This document shows positions 27,998-36,119 of a DNA stretch of 62,404 nt, one piece after another. A program made the translations under genes and the position numbers. The notes beneath the pieces were generated by a model, which saw only the letters and a program-made list of their open reading frames with translations, was not told the origin of the DNA and did no database searches. The stretch covers positions 1-62,404 of the forward strand of contig JAQYWR010000049.1 of NCBI GenBank assembly GCA_029379225.1, written 5' to 3'. This stretch comes from Nostoc sp. S4. GTDB lineage: Bacteria; Cyanobacteriota; Cyanobacteriia; Cyanobacteriales; Nostocaceae. Numbering within the stretch: the stretch's first letter is position 1; each line of letters starts with the position of its first letter.

Positions 27998-28402
27998 ATG
28001 GAACCTCCTCTCCCCCTTCTTGGCTTAAACATCCTCGTCGTTGATGATGATGATGATAGTCGTTTTTACATTACAACTGTATTAGAAGCAGATGGAGCAA
28101 CCGTCACAGCAGTTGCATCGGCAGCAGACGCATTGAAAGTACTACCCGAATTACAGCCTGATATCTTGATATGTGATATTGCTATGCCTAGCGAAGATGG
28201 CTATACACTGATCCGTAAAATCCGCGCACTCGAACCAGATATTTATAGCAAACTCCCTGCCATCGCTTTAACCGCCTATGGCGATCGCGAGTATCGTAAC
28301 ATCGCCTTAGAAGCAGGCTTTCAGATTCATATCGCCAAACCAGTCGATCCAGGAGAATTAGTTGCAGTCGTCGCAAATTTAGTTGCTTCTTATAAAAGTT
28401 AA
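27998..28402 (+). CDS. Stand-alone CheY-like response regulator
   Basis: A 134-residue receiver domain without an output domain. Its acidic cluster is LVVDDDDDSR, the phospho-acceptor Asp is in DILICDIAMPSEDGY, the switch Thr is in AIALTAYGD and the Lys is in IHIAKPVDP. The C-terminus PGELVAVVANLVASY is typical of CheY-like receivers associated with hybrid kinases in cyanobacteria. It lies 840 bases from the phytochrome cluster and is divergent from it; whether it is part of the same circuit is unknown. ATG 27998; an in-frame ATG is not available upstream. Confidence 0.88.
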   Translation: MEPPLPLLGLNILVVDDDDDSRFYITTVLEADGATVTAVASAADALKVLPELQPDILICDIAMPSEDGYTLIRKIRALEPDIYSKLPAIALTAYGDREYRNIALEAGFQIHIAKPVDPGELVAVVANLVASYKS

Positions 28403-29351
28403 TACAAAGTATTGTCATTGTCTAAATAGGGCATTAGGAGTACTGAGTTAGGAGCCTTGCCCAAGACGTTGGAGTTGCTTCGGTTGAAAGTTAAAAGTAT
28501 TCTCGCCCTGCTTTCCCTACCTCAAGAACTCCCTCATCTGTGTAATCCCTAAGTCTCAAAACACTGTCACAAGCAGATCGCATATGAGTTAATCACACCT
28601 CGACAAAAGTAGCGATTGTTGCATAAATTATTTCTGGTGCGATCGCCATTCGATCCACCAACCGAGGTAAATTCTCTTTTAAGGACTGACAAATAAAAAA
28701 ATATTCCACTGTTCACAGTCAACGCTGAGCCAGCGCTTTTACAGGGGGTTTCCCCGCTACTTGCTTTAAGCGTCTTAACTTGTTCAATGCAGTGGCTCCC
28801 CATGAGCGACTGGCAATCTTTGCAACTCTCTTCGAGGCATGAGCATCACTTTGTAAGAGAGGAGCGTCACCCTGAAGAGGCGATCGGTCATCAGTTAGTA
28901 ACTTCAAACGGGGTAATTTATTTCTTGGAGTTCCCTTAAAACTAACCAGTCACTCCAAAATACTAATTAAAGCTATAGGAAAAGCTAACATTACATCTAT
29001 TGATTGATAACTTAGCTAAACTGCGATCGAGCCGCTAATTTTATAAGATGATTTTAATTAACTTTATTTCTATGTAAATCCTTTAGACAAGTCAAACAGC
29101 CAGTATTAAAAATTGATATTAATAATTTGCTTAGTTACAGGTACAATACTTCTCCAGATCAACTACTTTTTATTAACTTGTTCTAACTGGCTAAGGCGAA
29201 CCACTGACGTTTTTAATTATCTTAACTACCTTGGTGCATCTTACCTTGTTAGCATCCATCCCATCTCTAATTTATTAATTGACTAGATACTAACCCTGAC
29301 TACTTATTCCAGTAATATTAGTATTTATCAACAAGTTTCAATACAAAGCTA
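28403..29351. repeat. Non-coding stretch with Nostoc-type dispersed repeats
   Basis: About 950 bases without a convincing gene. Positions ~28720-28900 (agccagcgcttttacagggg through gaggagcgtcaccctgaaga) resemble interspersed Nostoc repeat DNA that gives short translated frames on both strands. I reject these as genes. The remainder to 29351 is AT-rich and probably holds the promoter of the next gene. Confidence 0.5.
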
Positions 29352-29705
29352 ATGTCTTCAACTCATCTAACACTCAACTTAATTGAAGGTTCTGTCTCTT
29401 TCAGTTTTTCACCCCAAGCAGCACGAGAATTGAAAGCAGCAATAGATCGGTTAATGGAATGCCTAAAAGCTGTCGCTGCTAAACCCACTCCTGGCGGCGG
29501 TAAAGCGACTCCCCAACCTCCCCTAGAATATCGTTACACTGGCGAAGTCTTTTTAGAAGTTTTCTGTAATCCTAATATTTGGCCAAGTCCCTTTGCAGCC
29601 AAAGTCCTGCTAACTGTCCGCAACATCAACATCCGCGTAACTACAGAAGCCGAATTGACTCGGATCGCTGATGATATTAATCAATATTTAGACCAAGTGG
29701 GATGA
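29352..29705 (+). CDS. Conserved cyanobacterial hypothetical protein
   Basis: A 117-residue protein I do not recognise by name. The first half has a beta-strand-like start (HLTLNLIEGSVSFSFSPQAA) and a helix (ARELKAAIDRLMECLKAVAA). A Gly/Pro-rich linker (TPGGGKATPQPPL) leads to EYRYTGEVFLEVFCNPNIWP and VLLTVRNINIRVTTEAELTR. It has no signal peptide or membrane segment. Codon use is like the neighbours, and the ATG at 29352 is the only good start. It stands alone, followed by repeat DNA, so no function can be inferred from context. Confidence 0.7.
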   Translation: MSSTHLTLNLIEGSVSFSFSPQAARELKAAIDRLMECLKAVAAKPTPGGGKATPQPPLEYRYTGEVFLEVFCNPNIWPSPFAAKVLLTVRNINIRVTTEAELTRIADDINQYLDQVG

Positions 29706-30114
29706 GGGAGATGGAAAGCAGAGCGGAAAATAATAACTCTTAAGTCAACACTGGCTCAACGCCCCGTTGGCGCAACCCAAGTGGAGAAGAAAGCTAACAG
29801 CACTCTCAATGCTCTACATTTATAGAAAAATTACCGGAGCAGTTCGGCATTGGGAACCGCCCCGGTAAGAGAATTTACATACTAGACTCAAGTTTTAGCA
29901 CCAGCTATGTTAAGTTCTGATGCCTAAATCACCTGAAAATTGTATAAATTAAGACTCTAATTTTTCCGTATTAATCAACAAAGCAAGATTTTGCATCGGG
30001 CAATGCTTACCAAAAGCCAGAGATTATTCCCCAGACTGGGCGTCAAATCGTTGATTGTGGAATCCACACATCGAAAATAAACTCCCAATCTCAAACCCGA
30101 AATTAAACATAGAT
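29706..30114. repeat. Dispersed repeat copy 3 and intergenic DNA
   Basis: Positions ~29743-29804 carry a third copy of the 'caacactggctcaacgcccc ... gagaagaaagctaacagcac' element. The rest is non-coding and includes the hairpin at 29831-29868. Confidence 0.6.
29831..29868 (-). terminator. Strong hairpin with U-run on the minus strand
   Basis: Arms ttaccggagcagttc and gaaccgccccggtaa pair over 15 positions with two G-U type pairs on one strand. On the minus strand it is followed by TTTTTC, so it is likely an intrinsic terminator for the DUF4327 gene about 250 bases upstream. Confidence 0.6.
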
Positions 30115-30351
30115 TCAGTCGTTATCCCATTGTTCACGACCAATTAAATCACCAATGCGATCGCGTAACAAAAAATCACATTTTTCTAATTCACATTCAA
30201 CGCAAACCCACTCTCTCGCTGGGATGTATTGGCACAGTGTATATATTGGCTGCTGTCGGCTGACCATTCCCTTTTGCACTAGTCGGCGTGCTTCGTCTTG
30301 GATCACATCCAGAGAGTAGTAATTAATAGAAGGCACCGTATTCACACTCAT
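30115..30351 (-). CDS. DUF4327 family protein
   Basis: A 78-residue protein of the small cyanobacterial DUF4327 family. Typical features are NYYSLDVIQDEARRLVQKGM near the start, VSRQQPIYTLCQYIPAREW in the middle and RDRIGDLIGREQWDND at the end. Two Cys residues (VCVECELEKC) form a possible metal site with a third. There is no membrane segment. The function is unknown. ATG 30351. It is isolated between long non-coding stretches, with a terminator hairpin downstream. Confidence 0.8.
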   Translation of the reverse strand: MSVNTVPSINYYSLDVIQDEARRLVQKGMVSRQQPIYTLCQYIPAREWVCVECELEKCDFLLRDRIGDLIGREQWDND

Positions 30352-31147
30352 GGTTTTTACTCACAAATTAACACTTAGATAGTGTTCCCGTTAGCTATCA
30401 GGAACAAACATGACAGGGATTTTACTTGTGGCTAGGGTTTTGTAGTTTGCTATACGGAACTAATTTCATTTTGACGCTACATCACCGGAAATTATCTCAA
30501 GAAATGTTAAGAAAGTCAACAAAAGCTGACATAATCAAAAAATACGCTTCACAAAACAATGTCAAACTAGCTAACCAAGCGTACTCTTTTGGTTATGTAA
30601 CTTTTATTCAATAGGTCTTTATGTTTTGCCCTTAGTAGCTTGAGGCATGATTTGGTTAATCAGAAGAGTAGACAAAGCGATCGCTCACATATTGAATAAT
30701 CACCTCAAAGCTGTATCTAGAAGTGTTGGTATCTATCTCAAGGTAAATAAGATAAGAATATTAGGCAGCAACTAAGGTATAAACTATGGCAAAACTAAGG
30801 GTTAAGTTACACTATCAAAACTTTTAGGCTAGCAGGTGTTAACAATTTCTTAAACAAATCTGCAATTACTTGGTTAATTTCAGCGACGATGGTACATGGT
30901 TTTTTTTAGAGTGACATCTATACAAGGGTGGAGTAATGTAATTTCTCTAAGTTGGGACGCGGGGAGTAGGGGGATGAGGGAGTGTGGGAAGATAACAGAC
31001 GCAGTGAATGACAAATTATATGTAACTACCGATGGCTGAATTAGCTTATGTTTATATTAAAACAGACACGATCTAGTCGCGTCTGTAAAGTGTTTGGCGG
31101 ATTTGCTGAGGTCAATTGTTCTGAAGTGACATTGTTATTTAAGTTAC
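30352..31147. other. Long intergenic region, no reliable gene
   Basis: About 800 bases. A 62-codon frame at 30426-30614 has no family match and no ribosome site, so I do not call it. The far end contains the rbfA terminator. Confidence 0.45.
31063..31085 (-). terminator. rbfA terminator hairpin
   Basis: Stem cagacacga / tcgcgtctg (one mismatch) lies 63 bases beyond the rbfA stop on the minus strand and is followed on that strand by TTTTAATA. Confidence 0.6.
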
Positions 31148-31567
31148 TTATTCTGAAAATTCCTCATCATCTGGATCTGTGCTGTCTTCTACTGCTATGG
31201 GATTTTCTGGCGATCGCTGATTGTTGAGCTGGTTTAATAGTGCTAGTACCTTATTACCACGTTCTATGGAGCGATCTTCTACAAACACTACCTCTGGTGT
31301 ACGACGTAGCCGTACTCTAGCACCAAGTTCGCTGCGAACATAACCTGTGGCTGACTTTAAACCTGCCATAGTTTGTGCCTTAGCTTCATCTGTACCGTAA
31401 ATACTGACGTAGATTTTGGCGTGTTGGAGATCGCCAGAAACATCAACATCAGTAACACTTACCATTCCTGTACCTACACGATCATCCTTAATGCCGTTGA
31501 GCAGCATTTGGCTAACTTCCCGTTTGATCAGTTCAGCAACACGGGAAACGCGGCGATTTGTAGCCAT
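31148..31567 (-). CDS. rbfA: 30S ribosome-binding factor RbfA
   Basis: Assembly factor that binds the 30S subunit and aids 16S rRNA 5'-end maturation and cold adaptation. The 139-residue protein begins MATNRRVSRVAELIKREVSQ and has the KH-like fold sequence GMVSVTDVDVSGDLQHAKIY, ALKSATGYVRSELGARVRLR-like material (GLKSATGYVRSELGARVRLR) and RRTPEVVFVEDRSIERGNKV. An acidic cyanobacterial tail (DSTDPDDEEFSE) follows. ATG at 31567. The DUF751 gene lies 125 bases upstream on the same strand and may be co-transcribed. Confidence 0.95.
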   Translation of the reverse strand: MATNRRVSRVAELIKREVSQMLLNGIKDDRVGTGMVSVTDVDVSGDLQHAKIYVSIYGTDEAKAQTMAGLKSATGYVRSELGARVRLRRTPEVVFVEDRSIERGNKVLALLNQLNNQRSPENPIAVEDSTDPDDEEFSE

Positions 31568-31692
31568 AAAAGTTTAGCCTCCTTACAGAGGTTGTACGAC
31601 ATAAATATAAATCTAAGTTGGGTAGATAGTACTTGGCATATAAGTAACGCCAATAACCGTTTTTCGGGCACAAGCTACTGCATCGTCCGAGT

Positions 31693-31899
31693 TTAGATTG
31701 TACTCAAGCCCAGCATTGCACGTAGGGTGAGAGTAACAAAGACCAAACTGCCAACAAATAAACCCAAAAGAGCAATTAAGGTGATTGGACGTTTCAGCAG
31801 TGGTACTAATGGCGCAAAGGTGTTAATAAATACCCCTAAGAGGACAGTAATAAAGTAGCGGGGGTAGCGAAAGACGTTATCCCAAAATCCGTCAAACAT
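31693..31899 (-). CDS. DUF751 (Ycf33-like) small membrane protein
   Basis: A 68-residue membrane protein of the DUF751/Ycf33 family, conserved in cyanobacteria and some plastid genomes. It starts MFDGFWDNVFRYPRYFITVL, a family hallmark, then a first helix (FITVLLGVFINTFAPL) and a second (ITLIALLGLFVGSLVFVTL). The function is unknown. ATG at 31899. Pairing with rbfA on the same strand is common in this group. Confidence 0.85.
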   Translation of the reverse strand: MFDGFWDNVFRYPRYFITVLLGVFINTFAPLVPLLKRPITLIALLGLFVGSLVFVTLTLRAMLGLSTI

Positions 31900-32064
31900 T
31901 TGAATGTAAACTGCCTTGTTATAGACTTACGTTTGTTTTGATATGCTTTATCTACTTAATTGTAATCTATAGCAGCTTAAAAATTACCCAGTTAATATAA
32001 AATATGGTTCGTCAGTTATATTAATTATATTTAGTCGCAATTATTTACATAACATTTTTGGTAA

Positions 32065-32949
32065 ATGGTTATTCAAATCCCCAAAGAAAGTAGCCCACGT
32101 CCATTTTTGAAGTGGGCAGGGGGTAAAAGCAAGTTGATTCAGCAATATATTCCTTATTTTCCTAAAGATTATCAGAATTATTATGAACCCTTTTTAGGTG
32201 GTGGCGCTGTTTTTTTCTATCTTCAACCAAATACAGCTATTTTAACTGATATTAACGCTGAATTAATTAATACTTATTGTTGCGTTAGAGATAACGTTGA
32301 TGAATTAATATTACTATTGAAAGAACATAAAAAAAGACATAATAGAGATTATTACTATAGCATAAGAAACAACTCTATTGGTACTAATTTAGAAAAAGCT
32401 GCTCGTTTAATTTATCTAAATAAAACGTGTTTTAATGGTCTTTATCGAGTAAATTCTCGAGGTAATTTCAATGTCCCATTAGGCAGATATGAAAATCCTA
32501 ACATTTGTCCAGAAAATTTACTGAAAGTAGCCTCTACAGCACTTTCTCAGGTAGAAATTCGTCAAGCAGATTTTACAGAAGTACTAAATCGTGCTAATAG
32601 CAGTGATGACTTTGTGTTTTTCGATCCACCTTACCACCCTATTAGTGACAGTAGCTATTTCACTGCTTATAATCAAAATTGTTTTACTAAAAAAGACCAA
32701 GAACTTTTGAGAGATACTTGTGCAGAGTTAGCAGGTCATGGTGTCAAAGTTATGGTATGTAATTCTGATAGTGAATTTATTAAAAAAATTTATACTGAAA
32801 TCAACTTTGAAACATATACAATCAAAGCAGCGCGTTCAATTAACTCAAATATCAAAAATCGAGGTATGATTAACGAACTATTAATTACATCTTTTGATAA
32901 CAAAGAAGTCAGAAGTCAAAATTCAGAAATTAGTATAAATTATATCTGA
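32065..32949 (+). CDS. Dam-like DNA adenine methylase (GATC type, D12 class)
   Basis: Class D12 N6-adenine methyltransferase, 294 residues. The AdoMet motif is FLKWAGGKSKLIQQYIPYF at the N-terminus with FLGGGAVFF. The catalytic motif is FFDPPY (about residue 190). The intervening target-recognition region contains LIYLNKTCFNGLYRVNSRGN, characteristic of Dam/DpnIIA enzymes that methylate GATC. Cyanobacteria carry a conserved Dam-like enzyme (DmtA in Anabaena), and the abundant HIP1 octamer contains GATC, so this may be the housekeeping copy. It faces a PD-(D/E)XK nuclease gene convergently. Specificity is inferred, not shown. Confidence 0.88.
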   Translation: MVIQIPKESSPRPFLKWAGGKSKLIQQYIPYFPKDYQNYYEPFLGGGAVFFYLQPNTAILTDINAELINTYCCVRDNVDELILLLKEHKKRHNRDYYYSIRNNSIGTNLEKAARLIYLNKTCFNGLYRVNSRGNFNVPLGRYENPNICPENLLKVASTALSQVEIRQADFTEVLNRANSSDDFVFFDPPYHPISDSSYFTAYNQNCFTKKDQELLRDTCAELAGHGVKVMVCNSDSEFIKKIYTEINFETYTIKAARSINSNIKNRGMINELLITSFDNKEVRSQNSEISINYI

Positions 32950-33074
32950 TTAACGAGTGAATAAATGTGTTTAATTGTATCATTAAATAAAATTTTTATC
33001 TACTAAAAATTTGTATATTTAAATATAACAACTATTACATTCTGATTTCGGAATGTGGAGTTCGGAATTCTTAT

Positions 33075-33551
33075 TTAAAGATTTTTATTTCCCCAAGCAA
33101 TGAATCTATCTAAGCTATAAACTGCTAATAAATTATGGTTATCACTAACTCTTGCTTTTAGCCATTTGCTTGCACCTTCTCGCATTCCCTCACCACCTAA
33201 TATGATGATAGTCGGTGCAGGATAATAATGCTGAATATTCATATTCAAATAAGGAAACTTTTCATCAACCGAACCAGGGCTTTCTTGCCATTTGCACTCG
33301 ATAATTAAACCAGATGGCATTGCAGGTGAGCCAACAATGTAAAAATCAACTTTTAAGTCGGTATGATAAATTCCAGTTCCAATATAAACTTCTTTCCCAT
33401 AGCGTTTTGGTAATAAAGCCGCATTTAATATAAATTCTTTTGAGACATAATTTCCCACTTGGAAATAATTATGTCCATTTAAGATTGCTTCTACATTAAT
33501 TTCTAAAATCTTCCCTGCCTTATTTGCCCGTCCACCTTGAGTCAGAGCCAT
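33075..33551 (-). CDS. PD-(D/E)XK nuclease family protein
   Basis: A 158-residue protein with a restriction-endonuclease-like core. The acidic residue of LKVDFYIVG and the E-x-K of GLIIECKWQE form the PD-(D/E)XK signature, followed by a helix and QHYYPAPTIIILGGEGM. The start MALTQGGRANKAGKILE resembles small type II-like nucleases. I use ATG 33551 because agagga sits eight bases ahead; the in-frame TTG at 33569 lacks a site. It is convergent with the Dam-like methylase, 125 bases away. A restriction partner role is possible, but sensitivity to GATC or its methylation is unknown. Confidence 0.7.
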   Translation of the reverse strand: MALTQGGRANKAGKILEINVEAILNGHNYFQVGNYVSKEFILNAALLPKRYGKEVYIGTGIYHTDLKVDFYIVGSPAMPSGLIIECKWQESPGSVDEKFPYLNMNIQHYYPAPTIIILGGEGMREGASKWLKARVSDNHNLLAVYSLDRFIAWGNKNL

Positions 33552-33743
33552 TCTAAATTCCTCTGCCAAAAGTACTGCTTATTATAGGATTCCATAGAAG
33601 CAGTAATTCATGGTGAGTTACTTAATATGAATTTTTGTTGAAATGACAAAATATTGGTATTTTTGTACTAGATAAATACAAATGTATTAATAATTTGGAT
33701 AAAGAATGAGTAATTAGTTGAAGTATTAATTTTCCCTTGAACT

Positions 33744-34964
33744 TCAACCCGTTTGTGCTTCAGTATTACCGTTGCGGATAGCCCATGCTAATTCTAATAA
33801 TTGAGTCCAGCGCTTTTGCAGTTGTTTGGGAGTGCATTTGATGGCTTTGGCGATCGCTTGGTCGTTTTCTCGTGCAGTTTTGAGTTCTAAAATTTGCTGT
33901 TGTTGTTCTGTAAGTTGACTGATAAAAGTTTCCCATTGCTGGGAAGATAAACCCAACTTTTGCTCTAAAGTAGCACCTAACCATTGATGTACCAATTGCC
34001 AATGATGTTGCTTAGCAAACTTTTCTACATGGTATTTAAACCTTTGTTGCAGATAATCGCGCTGACGGCTACTTAAACCAAGAATTTGGTCAATTTCTGG
34101 TGCTGAAAGGTCTTGGAGTTTCAGACTTAAATAATCCATACAGTCAGATTGACCTTGAGACTCTAGATATTTCATCAATTCAGCGATCACCCGATCGCGT
34201 TCTGATTCTTCCGATGGATCGAAACTAGCTTTGGCGATCATTTGCGATCGCAGCTGTTGTACCGCCGAATTACGCTGGTAAGATTCTGCTTCTTCACCCT
34301 TAGCAGACTCCACCGCCATTTCAATATCCACAGTAGTTTCTTGGGGCTGACGACGAGCAAAACCTTGCGCGCGCAAGATAATTAATTGCTGATTTGCACC
34401 GCCAGGTAAATTGATCCGACGTTTGGCGTACTGTTCTGTGAACGCCATGTATTCAGCTAACTGCAACTGAGTACGCGGCGTGTGATCCTCAGCTAATTCG
34501 TTTTCTCGGCGGAAAGCTTTAATCGCTTCAATATAAAATGCTTGTAGAAAATCTTCAATCAGGCTGTAACGAGCGTCAAAACCCAACTCCGAACCGGATA
34601 TAGTTACATGGCGATAAACCATCGACCCCAAATTGCTATGTAATTCCACCCGCCCTTGTTTTGAGCCTAGTTGGTAGTAACGTAAGCACTTTTGCATTCT
34701 ATGCCTTGCTAACGTCATCTGCCAAGACTGAATTTGTCCAGATGTTTGAATACGGGAGCTTTTATCGCAAATACGTTCTACTTCCTTGGCAATGCGCTTT
34801 GCTAAAGCTTGGACGCACCTGGGTGCTGCTTTCACTTGTGCTTGCATTTCCTGACACAGCAATTGAATCAAGGTATCAGTGCTACTAGCTGGCAGTTCTT
34901 CGCCAGAAACATGATTCTCAAAAACTGGTGTAGAGTTTGGTAGATTGGCGACATTAGCTTTCAT
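33744..34964 (-). CDS. HetZ-family heterocyst differentiation protein
   Basis: A 406-residue protein that I recognise as HetZ or a HetZ-related protein. HetZ acts early in heterocyst differentiation and is needed for normal hetR-dependent commitment. Visible parts are a Gln/Ala-rich helical N-terminus (LIQLLCQEMQAQVKAAPRCV), WQMTLARHRMQKCLRYYQLG, GRVELHSNLGSMVYRHV and AFTEQYAKRRINLPGG. The C-terminal half looks like helix-turn-helix segments (ENDQAIAKAIKCTPKQLQKR). The ATG at 34964 (MKANVAN) has a gga nine bases upstream; longer frames reach 35054 without a ribosome site. The usual patU partner is not adjacent. The paralogue (HetZ versus HetZ-related) is not settled. Confidence 0.72.
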   Translation of the reverse strand: MKANVANLPNSTPVFENHVSGEELPASSTDTLIQLLCQEMQAQVKAAPRCVQALAKRIAKEVERICDKSSRIQTSGQIQSWQMTLARHRMQKCLRYYQLGSKQGRVELHSNLGSMVYRHVTISGSELGFDARYSLIEDFLQAFYIEAIKAFRRENELAEDHTPRTQLQLAEYMAFTEQYAKRRINLPGGANQQLIILRAQGFARRQPQETTVDIEMAVESAKGEEAESYQRNSAVQQLRSQMIAKASFDPSEESERDRVIAELMKYLESQGQSDCMDYLSLKLQDLSAPEIDQILGLSSRQRDYLQQRFKYHVEKFAKQHHWQLVHQWLGATLEQKLGLSSQQWETFISQLTEQQQQILELKTARENDQAIAKAIKCTPKQLQKRWTQLLELAWAIRNGNTEAQTG

Positions 34965-35348
34965 AACTTTTCCAGAGAGTAGTATTGCACCGTAATTACA
35001 ACGCAGACACAGCGATCGAGGCTGGTCTTTGCTGGAGAATTTTTGGGCATTCATCCATCAAGACTTGCCCCATGTAATGCTCACATCTAAAGCTCATATT
35101 TAAAACTGTAGGAAATACGATAGAGTTACAGCTAAAACAATGTGTCGGTTCTTCCACAAACCACCACATTGATGCTAGTGAATGGATACGCAGCATTTTT
35201 TTAAAGTTGTTAAATGCCTTACTCTAGCGAGTGTTGCCACCATTCTGTTATACCCATTGCAATCGTCTTTAATTATGACAATTTCAAAACTGGAGTTGTT
35301 TAAATCACAATTTCCGAAACCAAGACGTGCGCTAATGAAATATGATTC
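34965..35348. other. Intergenic region upstream of the HetZ-family gene
   Basis: About 380 bases. Short frames exist on both strands but none has family-like content. It probably contains the developmental promoter of the HetZ-family gene; I could not identify a convincing NtcA box (GTA-N8-TAC). Confidence 0.4.
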
Positions 35349-36008
35349 TTATACCCATGCTGCCGCAGCTTCCCAACCTAAACCCCTCCGTACAATTACT
35401 GCTTCATCTGCTGTTAAATCCAAAATAGTAGACACTTCATACGTAGGTTCCTCGCCAGTATCTACAATGATGTCTACTAAGTTTTCCAAACGGTCAAATA
35501 GCTCTACCCGCGATTGAATAGTCTCTGGATCTATATGAATTAAGCTATTATTTACTTCATCTGGGGGCACATGTGCGGAAGTTGAAATAATTGGATTGCC
35601 TAAGGCTGCCAGCAGAGCCAAACACACAGTATGGTTTGGCACTCTAATTCCAGTAGTTTTCCGTTTGGGATTTTGCACCAATCGCGGTACTAACTTAGTG
35701 GCTGGGAGTAAAAACGTGTATGTACCAGGAATTAAGCGCTTCATAATCCGATAAGCTGTGTCACTTACGAAGGCATAAGTTGCCACATTTGAAAGCGAGG
35801 GACATAAAAATGTTAGTGGTTTATCATTTGCTAGCTGCTTAATTTGTCGCACTCGTTCTACCGCCGACTTGGCATTCAAATCACAACCGATCGCATAGAC
35901 TGTATCAGTAGGGTAAAGCATGACAGCGCCACTAGAAAGCGCTGACTTTATTTCTTCTATTCGGCGAATTTGAGGATTATCCGGATGAACTGAGAAAATT
36001 TTTGCCAT
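35349..36008 (-). CDS. Threonylcarbamoyl-AMP synthase (Sua5/YciO/YrdC family)
   Basis: A 219-residue YrdC-like protein, the enzyme that makes threonylcarbamoyl-AMP for tRNA t6A modification. Recognised parts are SSGAVMLYPTDTVYAIGCDL near the N-terminus, RVRQIKQLANDKPLTFLCPS, LIPGTYTFLLPATKLVPRL and TTGIRVPNHTVCLALLAALG, then NPIISTSAHV. The start is ATG 36008 (MAKIFSVHPDN); the frame open to 36068 is G-rich spacer with no ribosome site. YciO paralogues look similar, so the exact role is not certain. It is divergent from larC. Confidence 0.85.
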   Translation of the reverse strand: MAKIFSVHPDNPQIRRIEEIKSALSSGAVMLYPTDTVYAIGCDLNAKSAVERVRQIKQLANDKPLTFLCPSLSNVATYAFVSDTAYRIMKRLIPGTYTFLLPATKLVPRLVQNPKRKTTGIRVPNHTVCLALLAALGNPIISTSAHVPPDEVNNSLIHIDPETIQSRVELFDRLENLVDIIVDTGEEPTYEVSTILDLTADEAVIVRRGLGWEAAAAWV

Positions 36009-36079
36009 AGGAAGGGGGTGGGGACTCGGAACTGGGGATGAGGGAGACGCGGGGACGCAAAGACGCAAAGAAAAATAAA

Positions 36080-36119
36080 TTACTAATGACTAATGACTAA
36101 TGACTGATGACTAATGACT
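36080..36119. repeat. TAATGAC heptamer array at the larC start
   Basis: Five tandem or near-tandem actaatg/gactaat heptamers run directly into the first codons of larC, so the ATG at 36114 lies inside the repeat. Confidence 0.6.

Noticed and set aside
28567..28907. Two overlapping minus-strand frames of 60-78 codons
   Set aside because: They lie in Nostoc dispersed-repeat DNA, overlap each other in different frames and lack ribosome sites.
30426..30614. 62-codon plus-strand frame
   Set aside because: GTG start without a ribosome site, no recognisable family and AT-rich composition like the surrounding spacer.
34996..35196. 66-codon minus-strand frame upstream of the HetZ-family gene
   Set aside because: It overlaps the probable promoter and has no family-like content or ribosome site.
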